A DNA stretch of 64,000 nt from Pseudomonas sp. (GTDB taxonomy: Bacteria > Pseudomonadota > Gammaproteobacteria > Pseudomonadales > Pseudomonadaceae): assembly GCA_022448005.1 (NCBI GenBank), contig JAKUTK010000009.1, positions 1 to 64,000 on the forward strand, given 5' to 3'. The translations under genes were made by a program, and so were the position numbers. Below the pieces are notes generated by a model. That model did not search any database. It was not told the origin of the DNA and saw only the letters and a program-made list of their open reading frames with translations. Each line of letters opens with the position of its first letter. Positions within the stretch are counted from its first letter, which is position 1. This document shows, in pieces, positions 49,917 to 58,352 of this stretch.

Positions 49917-50624
49917 TCAGATTCGGTTGTTTTCAATCCAGGCACGAAGCCCTTCAGTCGGCTTGCCCTCGCGGGTAAGGCCGTCATCACGAATCAGGAA
50001 GGGCACGTTGCGTGCCCCAAGGAACTGGGCGGTAATTCGCCGCTTGCCAATCACATCGACATCACAGGCCCCCTCCGGCTTCTGCGCCAGAGGTGTCGTC
50101 AGGTCACCCTGCACGCCAGCTTTCCAGGCAGCCGCCTTGTCTTCAGCACAATGCAACTCTTTCGTGCGGGAGGCGCTGCGGTCGCTTAGCAGGGGGAGCA
50201 TCAGAACATCGAGCCGATAGCCTTCAGGTAGTGAACTGCGCGCCTCGGCGATCACTTCCTTGCAATAGCCGCAGGCCGGATCTGAGAACATCGTAATGGC
50301 CTTGTCGCCGGTACCGACAGTCATCGGAGCCAGATCTTCAAAGCCCACATTGGCCTTATCGATAGGGATGTAGTTGGCGGCGACCTTGACCTCTTGCAGG
50401 GTCTTCAGCTCCTTCTGGGTCCAGGTGTCGTACAGCATGCCCTGAATGAGGAAGCGGCCGTTGTCGCTGATCACGGCGAACTTGCCATCCTTCTCGATGG
50501 CAACCATGCCCGCCGCAGGCAGAATTACCATGTTGTCTTTTTTCGATTGCGCGAACGCGGTAGTGGTAGCTGTGGCAAGTGCCAAGGCACAAATGGAGGA
50601 GATCAGAACGCGGGGCATGAGCAT
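49917..50624 (-). CDS. dsbC: DsbC-like disulfide isomerase of the transfer region
   Basis: Signal peptide (MPRVLISSICALALATATTTAFA), DsbC N-terminal dimerisation part (GRFLIQGMLYDTWTQKEL), and thioredoxin fold with FSDPACGYCKEVI. 235 aa. It would fix the disulfides of TraU, TraH and similar proteins. First gene of the unit, 56 bp below palindrome site 5. Two ATGs (50624 and 50618) are possible starts. Confidence 0.92.
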   Translation of the reverse strand: MLMPRVLISSICALALATATTTAFAQSKKDNMVILPAAGMVAIEKDGKFAVISDNGRFLIQGMLYDTWTQKELKTLQEVKVAANYIPIDKANVGFEDLAPMTVGTGDKAITMFSDPACGYCKEVIAEARSSLPEGYRLDVLMLPLLSDRSASRTKELHCAEDKAAAWKAGVQGDLTTPLAQKPEGACDVDVIGKRRITAQFLGARNVPFLIRDDGLTREGKPTEGLRAWIENNRI

Positions 50625-50663
50625 TTCTCTTCGGGGAGGATGCTCACAGGATAGGGAGAGGGG

Positions 50664-50716
50664 AAAGAAAAAGGCCGTCTAAACTTACCAGATTCTGGTC
50701 GGTTTAGACGGCCTTT
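50664..50716 (-). terminator. Terminator hairpin of traA that contains palindrome site 5
   Basis: On the minus strand the outer stem AAAGGCCGTCTAAAC / GTTTAGACGGCCTTT continues inward into the palindrome and is followed by T5CT3. It ends the traA transcript. Confidence 0.75.
50681..50705 (-). promoter_or_regulatory. Transfer-type palindrome (site 5), dsbC-traC promoter
   Basis: Arms AAACTTACCAGA and TCTGGTCGGTTT around one T; outer symmetry GTCT/AGAC. 56 bp upstream of dsbC; a TATCCT -10 candidate lies 27 bp downstream. Confidence 0.7.
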
Positions 50717-50749
50717 GGCGGAAGGCTCAGGAAGGGGATTATCCCGGAT

Positions 50750-51094
50750 TCAGAGCCCTACCGGCAGGGTGTTCAGCGCTTCGATTACATCCAGGGTAGC
50801 AGGAACGGTTGCGGTCATGATCGACTCGATTACGTCCGGTGCAGCGTAGAGGCCAACGCCACCGCCCACGCCTGTGATAAACGGCATCAGAGACTGGCGC
50901 AGCGCGCCGGCACCGATACCACCCAGCACCATCAGGCCAATGATGATGCGGCCAAGGGTGCCTTGCATCCAGTCAGTGAGCTGAATCCACACACTGTCGA
51001 AGTCATCCCCGCCGGTACCGCCGAACGCAGCGGTGGCCGCGATCATGGCCCCAGCCAGGATAAGGGTTTGCATTGCCGGTTTACTCAGTTGCAT
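50750..51094 (-). CDS. traA: Conjugative pilin TraA-like
   Basis: 114 aa with a signal sequence (MQLSKPAMQTLILAGAMIAATAAFGG), then a mature part with two hydrophobic helices (LGRIIIGLMVLGGIGAGALRQSL, ITGVGGGVGLYAA). This is the layout of F-type and IncC pilins. ATG at 51094 is preferred, with AAGGAG upstream; the frame to 51142 lacks a site. It stands alone between a palindrome and a terminator, so it can be made in high amount. Confidence 0.8.
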   Translation of the reverse strand: MQLSKPAMQTLILAGAMIAATAAFGGTGGDDFDSVWIQLTDWMQGTLGRIIIGLMVLGGIGAGALRQSLMPFITGVGGGVGLYAAPDVIESIMTATVPATLDVIEALNTLPVGL

Positions 51095-51173
51095 CGCATG
51101 TCGCTCCTTCAAATATGCGCAGGGCCTGCGCTCGGCAACCATTGTCCATAGTCAAAACGCCTATTTGTGCCGG

Positions 51174-51198
51174 TATTCGACCAGATCGTTGTAAGTTT
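51174..51198 (-). promoter_or_regulatory. Transfer-type palindrome (site 6), traA promoter
   Basis: Read toward traA, arms AAACTTACAACG and TCTGGTCGAATA. 79 bp upstream of the traA start, a little farther than the other sites; TATGGA about 23 bp downstream could be the -10. Confidence 0.55.
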
Positions 51199-51206
51199 TA
51201 GGCACG

Positions 51207-51231
51207 AAAAAAGGGGCCATCGCGTGGCCCC
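51207..51231 (-). terminator. Terminator after the giant surface-protein gene
   Basis: Minus strand: GGGGCCA / TGGCCCC stem with a 5-base loop followed by six T residues, 9 bp after the stop at 51241. Confidence 0.85.
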
Positions 51232-51240
51232 TTGTTTCCA

Positions 51241-54200
51241 TCAGTAGTTCGCCACGGTTGGTGACTCAGCGCCCGAGTCGTCGATGCCGATCAGCGTGAT
51301 TATCGGCTCCCCATTCGGGTAGCGCCACATCGGTATCGAGATCGAACTGGACGATAGCGACTGCTGTACGCCGTCGATATACCAGAGATGCCGAACGATA
51401 CGCCCATCTTCATCGGCACAACTGGCGCGGGCGATCCAGCTTGACCGACCTTCGACCACTTCGATGCTGCAGCTCGGCGGGATATTGGACTCGACCTTGA
51501 TATGCGTCTCGCCAGAAGCGGTATGACCCATCATCGATCCAATCTCCAACCGTACCGTATGCTCACCCTTGTCCAAGACGGCACGGCCATAGTTGCCCGA
51601 ACCCTCCAGAGGATCACCATTGAGCGTGTACGTGCGTGTCTCAATTCGGTCTTTTGGATGGCCTCCTGTAATGCTTGGTCGAATCAGAACACCCAACGGA
51701 GCACGATTGGCCTGGTTATCGCCACTCCAAGAAAGAGTTACCTCGTAGGGCAGTGGATCGCTGAACTCCAGCTCAGTTTCAGCGTAGGTGTAGTTGCCGC
51801 GCGCATCACTTACGTGCACACCGAAGGTGTAAGTGCCTGGCTCGGTGATCCGCAGGGAGCGGCTTGTCTGCGAAGTGTCCTTGATGATTTCAAGGCCTGG
51901 ATACGGCGGGATGTCCCAGTCCATTTCCAGCTCTTCAAACTCCCTGAACAGACCGAGCGAACGCACCTGCAGGTCAAGATCGGCAGGCGAGTAGACGGCC
52001 GAAATTCTGGCTTTGATCGCCCAGGTAGGCCAGTCATACGACCAGAAAATCAACCGCTGCTGAGTTAGACCCTTACCGCCCATGTCCTCGTAACCGTTGA
52101 TCCAGCCCATGAAGCCCAAAAAGCTCTGCTCCTTGTTGAAGTCTTCCATGGTCGGGGTATAGGACACCTCACGTTCGTGCACTTCTTCCCCTGTCGGTAG
52201 AATGAAGTACCCATCCATGGTCAGATCCATCTTCGGATAGGGCATCATCATATTGGCTCGCCAAGTCGCCTCTTTTCCGACCTCAGGACGCCCAGGGCCG
52301 ATGATTTGAACTCGCGGCGGTCGGACTGCGCGAAACGCAACACCTACCCGCAGCCTCTTGTAGACGCGACTGTCATCAGGCGAATCCGCAAATTTCACCC
52401 GGCTCATCAGGTAGACCCGCTCAGCCTGGTCGCGCGTCAGCTCGTACTCGCCTGTGCCCTGTACCCATGTCTCTCCTCGATCCTCTGACCACTCGACGAC
52501 CATCCCTGTAGTGTCTAGGGTTTCACCGTTAAGGTCAGTCAGCACAAACCTTCCAACGTCGCCGATGAAGACGTTGCTCGGTCCTTTTAGCCGCGCTGTC
52601 GGGACTTCGTAGGCTATGACCTCGATCTGGGGGGTCATCGACTTGGCTCCCGAGTTCCGGTTTGTCATCTCAGCGCGAAGCAGGTAAGTGCCCTTCTCAA
52701 ACGTCATCGAGAGACGCTGCGGAATCTTGCCGGTGTTCTCGACTGTATCCCAGGTGACGCCGTTGTCCGTGCTCATCTCCCAGCGAACATCACCCACGTC
52801 CTTTGCCTCGAAGCGATCCACCGTCATGGCATAGAAGGTGTTTCGCAGCGGGGCCACACCAATAACGCGCAGTGCTTGGATCACGCCATCCAGCGGTTCG
52901 CCGTTTAATATGGTCAGGAACATCGGGTAGTTGGACTGCCGAATTGACTCATAGCCCGGCAGCGGCGAGCGCACACGCGCCTCAGCAATGACCCGAACCG
53001 CCTTGTTCGTCAGCATTGCAAGGTCTAGCTCGAAGCTGGCAATCCCCTCCTCGTTTATCGGTTCCCAGTCAGTCACCGGCTCATAGTTGATGCCAGCAGA
53101 GGTCATCAGCAGGCGAATGTCCCAATCCCCCATCGTCGCCAGGTTGTAACCATCCTGCGGGTACTGGGTATCGAGCATCTGGACATTTACCGGCAGCGCG
53201 ACGCTATCCAGAACGCTCCGCTCGTCGTTAAGGATTACTGGCAGAATCTGCTCGTGCGGAACAGCGTAAAGCTGTACTTCCTTGACCGTCTCGACCGCTG
53301 GCAGCTTGGTAAAGCGCGCGTCTATGTTGAACGGCGTTAGGCTCCACAGAGGCTTTTCCGTGCCTTCGAGACTGCGCATCAGCCGCTGGTTACGGCCATA
53401 GCTCGGGAAAGTCCCCTTTTCAATAACGGTACTGTCACGGCTGAGCTTGAGGTCGATGCTCGCAGGCAGCGCCATTATGGAAAGGCTGCCGACATAGCCT
53501 CCTCGCTGCGACACCCAGTAGGTGTTCTCATCGATCTTCTTCTCCTGCGGCAGTTCGATCTCGATGGCAGGCGGCTCGATGACTTCTACCTCATGGGCGC
53601 CATGTGTCAGATCAACCTCCTGACCGCTAGGCGTGAATACCGATGCTTTCCATGCGATTGAATGCTGTCCCAGTACCGACGCCGCCCCGACCAACTGAGG
53701 TGCATGCCAAGTGGTGCTCTGTGACAGTCCTTCGGGCAGCGCGGTCCAGCGTATAAAGCACATGGAGCGGTTCCAGTTCTTCGCCGCATTGCGCGCAATC
53801 GTTTCGTTTGTCGTCAGTTCGCAAACATCGTTGTCCTGGGCGCGCAGCAGCAGCGACAGCTCCTGCACGGCCTGATAGGTCTGCTCTGGCGCCGGCTTAA
53901 GTCCGAGCTGCAGCAGGCCCGTGGGCGACACCACTTTCAGGTCATGCGAAAAGTCAGCGATCCAGTGTTTGCCTCCCTTCGGATCGAACACATAGGCCTT
54001 AGCTCTGACCGGGAACTGCCCGACCTCGCCGCCAATAGCCACCATAGAAAGCAGGTTGGCATGTCCGGTGTCGCGCCATTCCGTAGGGGTGATTTCCCAC
54101 TCGATCAAGCAGGTAGGCTCCTGCAGGACATTCTTCGGCTTGACCAGCTGCTCGGATGTCAGAACCGCACATGCGGAACCCTCGGATGCGAAGCTTATCT

Positions 54201-57200
54201 GAGCAGTTTCGAGCCCCTGTTTTACCTCCCAGCGGTCAGCCTGCAGCGAGCCTTTCGGAGTCCAGACATTCACAGGGATGGCATAGATCGGCCCGCTCAT
54301 GTCAGCACGCGAAAGGTAAAGATTCGCCGTTCCATCCACACCCGCTTTCAGGCCCGCCAGCTTCGCCTCAAGATAACTGGGCTGCAGTTTGGTAGGCGTC
54401 AGCCGCATGCCTAGATCCGGCTCAAGGTCGCGATGCTCAAGCTTCACACCCACCGCAGAATCCGGCGATACAGCCGCCACAATATCGGTACCCAGTGCAG
54501 CCAGCAGCTCGGGACTGCTCACCTGTAGGCCATAGCTACCGTTGCGATAGGTCATGAAAGTGGTGACAGCCGGCACCGTAGGTGCAGAACCACTCTGCTC
54601 GACTTCCCGGCCCTCGAACATCGCCCATGCCGACTGAAACCTGATCTTGATGTCCTTCTCGAAGATCATTCCGTCCTGGTCGGTCGTCTTCACCCGAATG
54701 ACGGTCGGTTTGTCGTCATCCGTGCGCAGTGTCAGCGTGTTCCCTTCTATGCTCGCAGTGCCGGCCTCGGGTTGGCCCACAACCGAGAACGTGTGCGATC
54801 CCCAGTTATTAGGATCGGTCGCCTGAAGTTGCGTGGTGCCACCGATGCCTGCGTACAGCACCACTTCACCCGGCACGATGTCGGTAGGTGCATAGTTGAA
54901 CTTCTCAACCACCACATTGGCCACGCCGTCCACGCTGGCCCCAGCCTTATCTGTCGCCCGGATTGTGAAACTATCTTCTCCGAAGAACTGCGGGTTGGGC
55001 GTGTACTCAAGCATGCCGTAAACCAACTTGGCCGAGCCATTCGCCGGTTGAGTCAGGATCTCGAAAGAATGCTCGTCGCCGTAGGGCAGATCCACATCGG
55101 TTACCGATGGGCGCACATGGTCACTGGCCATCCCTTCCTTGGCAGGGATAAAGGCTTCAGTCGCTGTCGGAGCATCGTTCACATAGGTGACCTCGACCGT
55201 GATCGGCATAGGCTCTGAGTACAGACCATGGCTGTCCCGAGCGCGGTAGCTCAGACTCAGCGTGCCGTTCCAGTCCTGTGCCGGCGTGATGGTGATGTCG
55301 GAGCCAGCAAAGCTGAACGAACCCTCGGCGGGGTTGAGCGTTCCGATGATGTCAAAAGTGTGCGAATCGCCTTCGATACCCAGGTCAACATCGCTAACGG
55401 TCAAACGAATCGTCGTGCTCGTGTCCTCAGGAATGCTTGCAGTTTTCTCGTGTACCACGGCCTTGTCGTTCACCGGCCGCACGTTGATCGTGATGGTTGC
55501 AGTATTTGATGTAGCTGATTTGGAGTCAGTGGCGCGGTACGTCAGGGTTGTCGTGCCGTTCCAGTCTTTCACCGGCGTAAAGGTCAGCTTGTTGCCCGAA
55601 ATGCTGGCTGTGCCGTGCGCGGTGTTCGGTGCGGTTACGATGCTCCAAGTATGGCTGTCGCCCTCGAACTGCAGATCCACATCAGTTACAGCAAGCGTGA
55701 GTTCACCAACGGTATCTTCGTCGAGAGCCAGAGTGGCGTTACTCACCGATGGAGCGTCGTTCACAGGGGTCACTGTCACCGTGACAGTCGCGGTGTTGGA
55801 GTTCGCCTTTCCGTCATTGGCCCTATAGGTGAAAGTGGTCGTACCGTTCCAGTTCAGCTTCGGTGTGAAAGTAGCTCTGTCGCCGCTAATCGTTACCGTG
55901 CCGTGGGCATTGTTCGGCGCGGTCACAAGGCTGTAGGTAAGCGTATCGCCTTCGACATCATTAGCGACCAGCACCACAGTGCCGGCCGTGTCCTCTGCCG
56001 TGGTCAGAGTGCGATTGCTTGCCACAGGCGCATCGTTCACCGGCCGCACTGTGATGGTGATGGTAGCAGTGTTGGATGTGGCTGATTTGGAGTCGGTGGC
56101 TCGGTATGTCAGGGTCGTCGTGCCGTTCCAGTCTTTCACGGGCGTAAAGGTCAGCTTGTTGCCCGAAATGCTGGCTGTGCCGTGCGCGTTGTTTGGTGCG
56201 GTGACGATGCTCCAGGTGTGGCTGTCGCCTTCAAACTGCAGATCGACATCTGCAACGTCCAACGTGAGCGTGCCAACGGTATCTTCATCGAGAGCCAGAG
56301 TGGTGTTACTCACCGATGGAGCATCGTTCACAGGGGTCACGGTCACCGTGACAGTCGCGGTGTTGGAGTTCGCCTTACCGTCATTGGCCCTATAGGTGAA
56401 AGTGGTCGTACCGTTCCAGTTCGGCTTCGGTGTGAAAGTAGCTCTGTCGCCGCTAATCGTTACCGTGCCGTGGGCATTGTTCGGCGCGGTCACAAGGCTG
56501 TAGGTAAGCGTATCGCCTTCGACATCATTAGCGACCAGCACCACAGTGCCGGCCGTGTCCTCTGCCGTGGTCAGAGTGCGATTGCTTGCCACAGGCGCAT
56601 CGTTCACCGGCCGCACTGTGATGGTGATGGTGGCAGTGTTTGATGTAGCTGATTTGGAATCGGTGGCGCGGTATGTCAGCGTCGTAATCCCGTTCCAGTC
56701 TTTCACCGGCGTGAAGGTCAGCTTGTTGCCCGAAATGCTGGCTGTGCCGTGCGCGGTGTTCGGTGCGGTTACGATGCTCCAAGTATGGCTGTCGCCCTCG
56801 AACTGCAGATCCACATCAGTTACAGCAAGCGTGAGTTCACCAACGGTATCTTCGTCGAGAGCCAGAGTGGCGTTACTCACCGATGGAGCGTCGTTCACAG
56901 GGGTCACTGTCACCGTGACAGTCGCGGTGTTGGAGTTCGCCTTACCGTCATTGGCCCTATAGGTGAAAGTAGTCGTACCGTTCCAATTTGGCTTTGGAAT
57001 GAAAGTCGCTGTATTGCCGCTCAAGCTCACGCTGCCATGTGCGCTGTGTGGCTGCGAGGTCACGCTATATGTAAGGTGATCACCGTCTTTGTCATACGCA
57101 TTAAGCTCAAAGGAGACAGCCTTATCTTCTGTGGTTGTAATTGTTTTATTAGGTGCGGTCGGAGGGTTATTAAATTGCCCAATAGCATAACTTAGGGTGT

Positions 57201-57825
57201 TAAATGAATGTGTATGCGCGAGACTGCTCGGAGTACTCCACTCTTCCACCGAGACTATAAGCTCATACTCTCCCTCTGTAGTGGGAAGATTGTTAGTATA
57301 GCCTCCATCAACATTTTTTATAGATAGATCAAACGTGGTCATGCCTGCGCCACATACGACAACTCTTCCATAAATACCCCCAGAGAATTGCGTGTTGCCA
57401 TTTGCAGTTATTATGAGTACAGGCTCATACGTAGAGGCCCCCTTTCTTCGCCAGTATGCTCTAACAGGGACAATATAGCCCCTATCGATCATATTAGAGC
57501 AACCGGATATCTGTTTGTTGAAGGTGTACTTGGCATTTAACTGAAGACTTCCAGGCATATTCACTGGGGGAGAACCACCCGCCCACTCGGCAACACCTTG
57601 AAACTGTGCCGCATCCGCCATTGCCGCAAACAGCAACAAAATCATTATTGAAAATAGTTCGCGCACCCAGTAACGCGCTGAAAGTGCACCTGCGCTATGT
57701 TTGTGTTCGAAATGTTCATGAAAGGCGGATATTAGGCTTAAGCGACCTGCGGCATAGTATTTATTGGTGGTATTGCTACATATAATGGTAAATATAGATT
57801 GGTGCCTGCCTTCAAGCAACTTCAT
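51241..57825 (-). CDS. Giant Ig/cadherin-like repeat protein of the transfer region (2,194 aa)
   Basis: ATG at 57825 (MKLLEGRHQ) follows GGGGGAG. A long N-region of about 60 residues precedes the hydrophobic core LFSIMILLLFAAMADA, so the signal peptide is unusually extended. Residues about 235-860 are tandem cadherin/VCBS-type domains of 92-96 residues, each starting near DAP and carrying the EDT box and an NG-T-T-F-TYRA-D strand; three A-B doublets are almost identical at DNA level. The rest (about 860-2194) holds more divergent Ig-like domains, ending in a region (AFRAVRPPRVQIIGPG..., SCSIEVVEG) that recalls DUF4165 proteins. Large Ig-like proteins of R27 are known to be needed for conjugation; a similar surface role is inferred. 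It follows traV in the operon. Confidence 0.85.
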   Translation of the reverse strand: MKLLEGRHQSIFTIICSNTTNKYYAAGRLSLISAFHEHFEHKHSAGALSARYWVRELFSIMILLLFAAMADAAQFQGVAEWAGGSPPVNMPGSLQLNAKYTFNKQISGCSNMIDRGYIVPVRAYWRRKGASTYEPVLIITANGNTQFSGGIYGRVVVCGAGMTTFDLSIKNVDGGYTNNLPTTEGEYELIVSVEEWSTPSSLAHTHSFNTLSYAIGQFNNPPTAPNKTITTTEDKAVSFELNAYDKDGDHLTYSVTSQPHSAHGSVSLSGNTATFIPKPNWNGTTTFTYRANDGKANSNTATVTVTVTPVNDAPSVSNATLALDEDTVGELTLAVTDVDLQFEGDSHTWSIVTAPNTAHGTASISGNKLTFTPVKDWNGITTLTYRATDSKSATSNTATITITVRPVNDAPVASNRTLTTAEDTAGTVVLVANDVEGDTLTYSLVTAPNNAHGTVTISGDRATFTPKPNWNGTTTFTYRANDGKANSNTATVTVTVTPVNDAPSVSNTTLALDEDTVGTLTLDVADVDLQFEGDSHTWSIVTAPNNAHGTASISGNKLTFTPVKDWNGTTTLTYRATDSKSATSNTATITITVRPVNDAPVASNRTLTTAEDTAGTVVLVANDVEGDTLTYSLVTAPNNAHGTVTISGDRATFTPKLNWNGTTTFTYRANDGKANSNTATVTVTVTPVNDAPSVSNATLALDEDTVGELTLAVTDVDLQFEGDSHTWSIVTAPNTAHGTASISGNKLTFTPVKDWNGTTTLTYRATDSKSATSNTATITINVRPVNDKAVVHEKTASIPEDTSTTIRLTVSDVDLGIEGDSHTFDIIGTLNPAEGSFSFAGSDITITPAQDWNGTLSLSYRARDSHGLYSEPMPITVEVTYVNDAPTATEAFIPAKEGMASDHVRPSVTDVDLPYGDEHSFEILTQPANGSAKLVYGMLEYTPNPQFFGEDSFTIRATDKAGASVDGVANVVVEKFNYAPTDIVPGEVVLYAGIGGTTQLQATDPNNWGSHTFSVVGQPEAGTASIEGNTLTLRTDDDKPTVIRVKTTDQDGMIFEKDIKIRFQSAWAMFEGREVEQSGSAPTVPAVTTFMTYRNGSYGLQVSSPELLAALGTDIVAAVSPDSAVGVKLEHRDLEPDLGMRLTPTKLQPSYLEAKLAGLKAGVDGTANLYLSRADMSGPIYAIPVNVWTPKGSLQADRWEVKQGLETAQISFASEGSACAVLTSEQLVKPKNVLQEPTCLIEWEITPTEWRDTGHANLLSMVAIGGEVGQFPVRAKAYVFDPKGGKHWIADFSHDLKVVSPTGLLQLGLKPAPEQTYQAVQELSLLLRAQDNDVCELTTNETIARNAAKNWNRSMCFIRWTALPEGLSQSTTWHAPQLVGAASVLGQHSIAWKASVFTPSGQEVDLTHGAHEVEVIEPPAIEIELPQEKKIDENTYWVSQRGGYVGSLSIMALPASIDLKLSRDSTVIEKGTFPSYGRNQRLMRSLEGTEKPLWSLTPFNIDARFTKLPAVETVKEVQLYAVPHEQILPVILNDERSVLDSVALPVNVQMLDTQYPQDGYNLATMGDWDIRLLMTSAGINYEPVTDWEPINEEGIASFELDLAMLTNKAVRVIAEARVRSPLPGYESIRQSNYPMFLTILNGEPLDGVIQALRVIGVAPLRNTFYAMTVDRFEAKDVGDVRWEMSTDNGVTWDTVENTGKIPQRLSMTFEKGTYLLRAEMTNRNSGAKSMTPQIEVIAYEVPTARLKGPSNVFIGDVGRFVLTDLNGETLDTTGMVVEWSEDRGETWVQGTGEYELTRDQAERVYLMSRVKFADSPDDSRVYKRLRVGVAFRAVRPPRVQIIGPGRPEVGKEATWRANMMMPYPKMDLTMDGYFILPTGEEVHEREVSYTPTMEDFNKEQSFLGFMGWINGYEDMGGKGLTQQRLIFWSYDWPTWAIKARISAVYSPADLDLQVRSLGLFREFEELEMDWDIPPYPGLEIIKDTSQTSRSLRITEPGTYTFGVHVSDARGNYTYAETELEFSDPLPYEVTLSWSGDNQANRAPLGVLIRPSITGGHPKDRIETRTYTLNGDPLEGSGNYGRAVLDKGEHTVRLEIGSMMGHTASGETHIKVESNIPPSCSIEVVEGRSSWIARASCADEDGRIVRHLWYIDGVQQSLSSSSISIPMWRYPNGEPIITLIGIDDSGAESPTVANY
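55490..56990 (-). repeat. 567-bp tandem higher-order repeat coding for cadherin-like doublets
   Basis: Near-identical 567-bp (189-codon) units, about two and a half to three copies. Each unit codes for one A domain (EDTVG, QFEGDSHTWSIVTAPN) and one B domain (AEDTAGTVVLVANDVEGD). Confidence 0.85.
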
Positions 57826-57865
57826 TTTAGATGACTCCCCCACGCTAACAGGATTACAAACGGTC

Positions 57866-58339
57866 TTACCGCGCCAAAGGTTTTAGCGTAGTCCCTGCTG
57901 AGGTCTGCCGAGCCCCAATCTCCCAGCGCCTTGGTTCAATTTCCGTGTAGATAAAGCCAGGCACATAGAGATCACCGTTTTCATCTTCCCAAGGATCTAC
58001 TGCAATCCGCATAACAACAGCCTGGGTGCGAATCGGAAGCGGGTTTCGAGCGCGCATAGGGATGGGAGCGTTGTCTGCCCCTTCGGCATATAGGACGCGA
58101 GTAGTTGGCTCTCCATCTACCTTATCGCTTTTATCTGAGCCATCTTTCGCAGCTTGCTGCTCTGCCTGAAGCATGGTCTTGTAGTTTTCGTTTTCCGTAG
58201 CGCTATAAACGTCCTTGGCTGACATACAAGACACCCCTTCCGGCATGCCCTTACAAGCATATTCTGTTGAGCCGATGCTGAGCATGTTCGAGCACCCAGT
58301 CACAACGAAAGCTGCAGCACACATTGCAATTAGTTTGTA
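57866..58339 (-). CDS. traV: Type IV secretion outer-membrane lipoprotein TraV
   Basis: Lipoprotein signal MYKLIAMCAAAFVVTGC; then ACKGMPEGVSCMSAKDVYSAT, the two-cysteine motif of TraV. 157 aa. TraV anchors TraK-TraB to the outer membrane. AAGGA lies upstream of the ATG at 58339. It overlaps the traB end by design of the operon (stop of traB at 58353 is 14 bp ahead on the other side of the start region). Confidence 0.88.
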   Translation of the reverse strand, partial: YKLIAMCAAAFVVTGCSNMLSIGSTEYACKGMPEGVSCMSAKDVYSATENENYKTMLQAEQQAAKDGSDKSDKVDGEPTTRVLYAEGADNAPIPMRARNPLPIRTQAVVMRIAVDPWEDENGDLYVPGFIYTEIEPRRWEIGARQTSAGTTLKPLAR

Positions 58340-58352
58340 CATATCCAATTCC

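Noticed and set aside
49907-49990. N-terminal extension of traC and similar long upstream frames of several genes (for example 39033-39107, 57826-57843, 30025-30207)
   Set aside because: Each runs into an upstream gene or a palindrome and lacks a ribosome binding site, while the downstream ATG has a good one or begins a recognisable signal peptide.
55615-56962. Series of plus-strand frames repeating every 567 bp
   Set aside because: They are antisense shadows of the cadherin-like repeats; their periodicity only reflects the DNA repeat.
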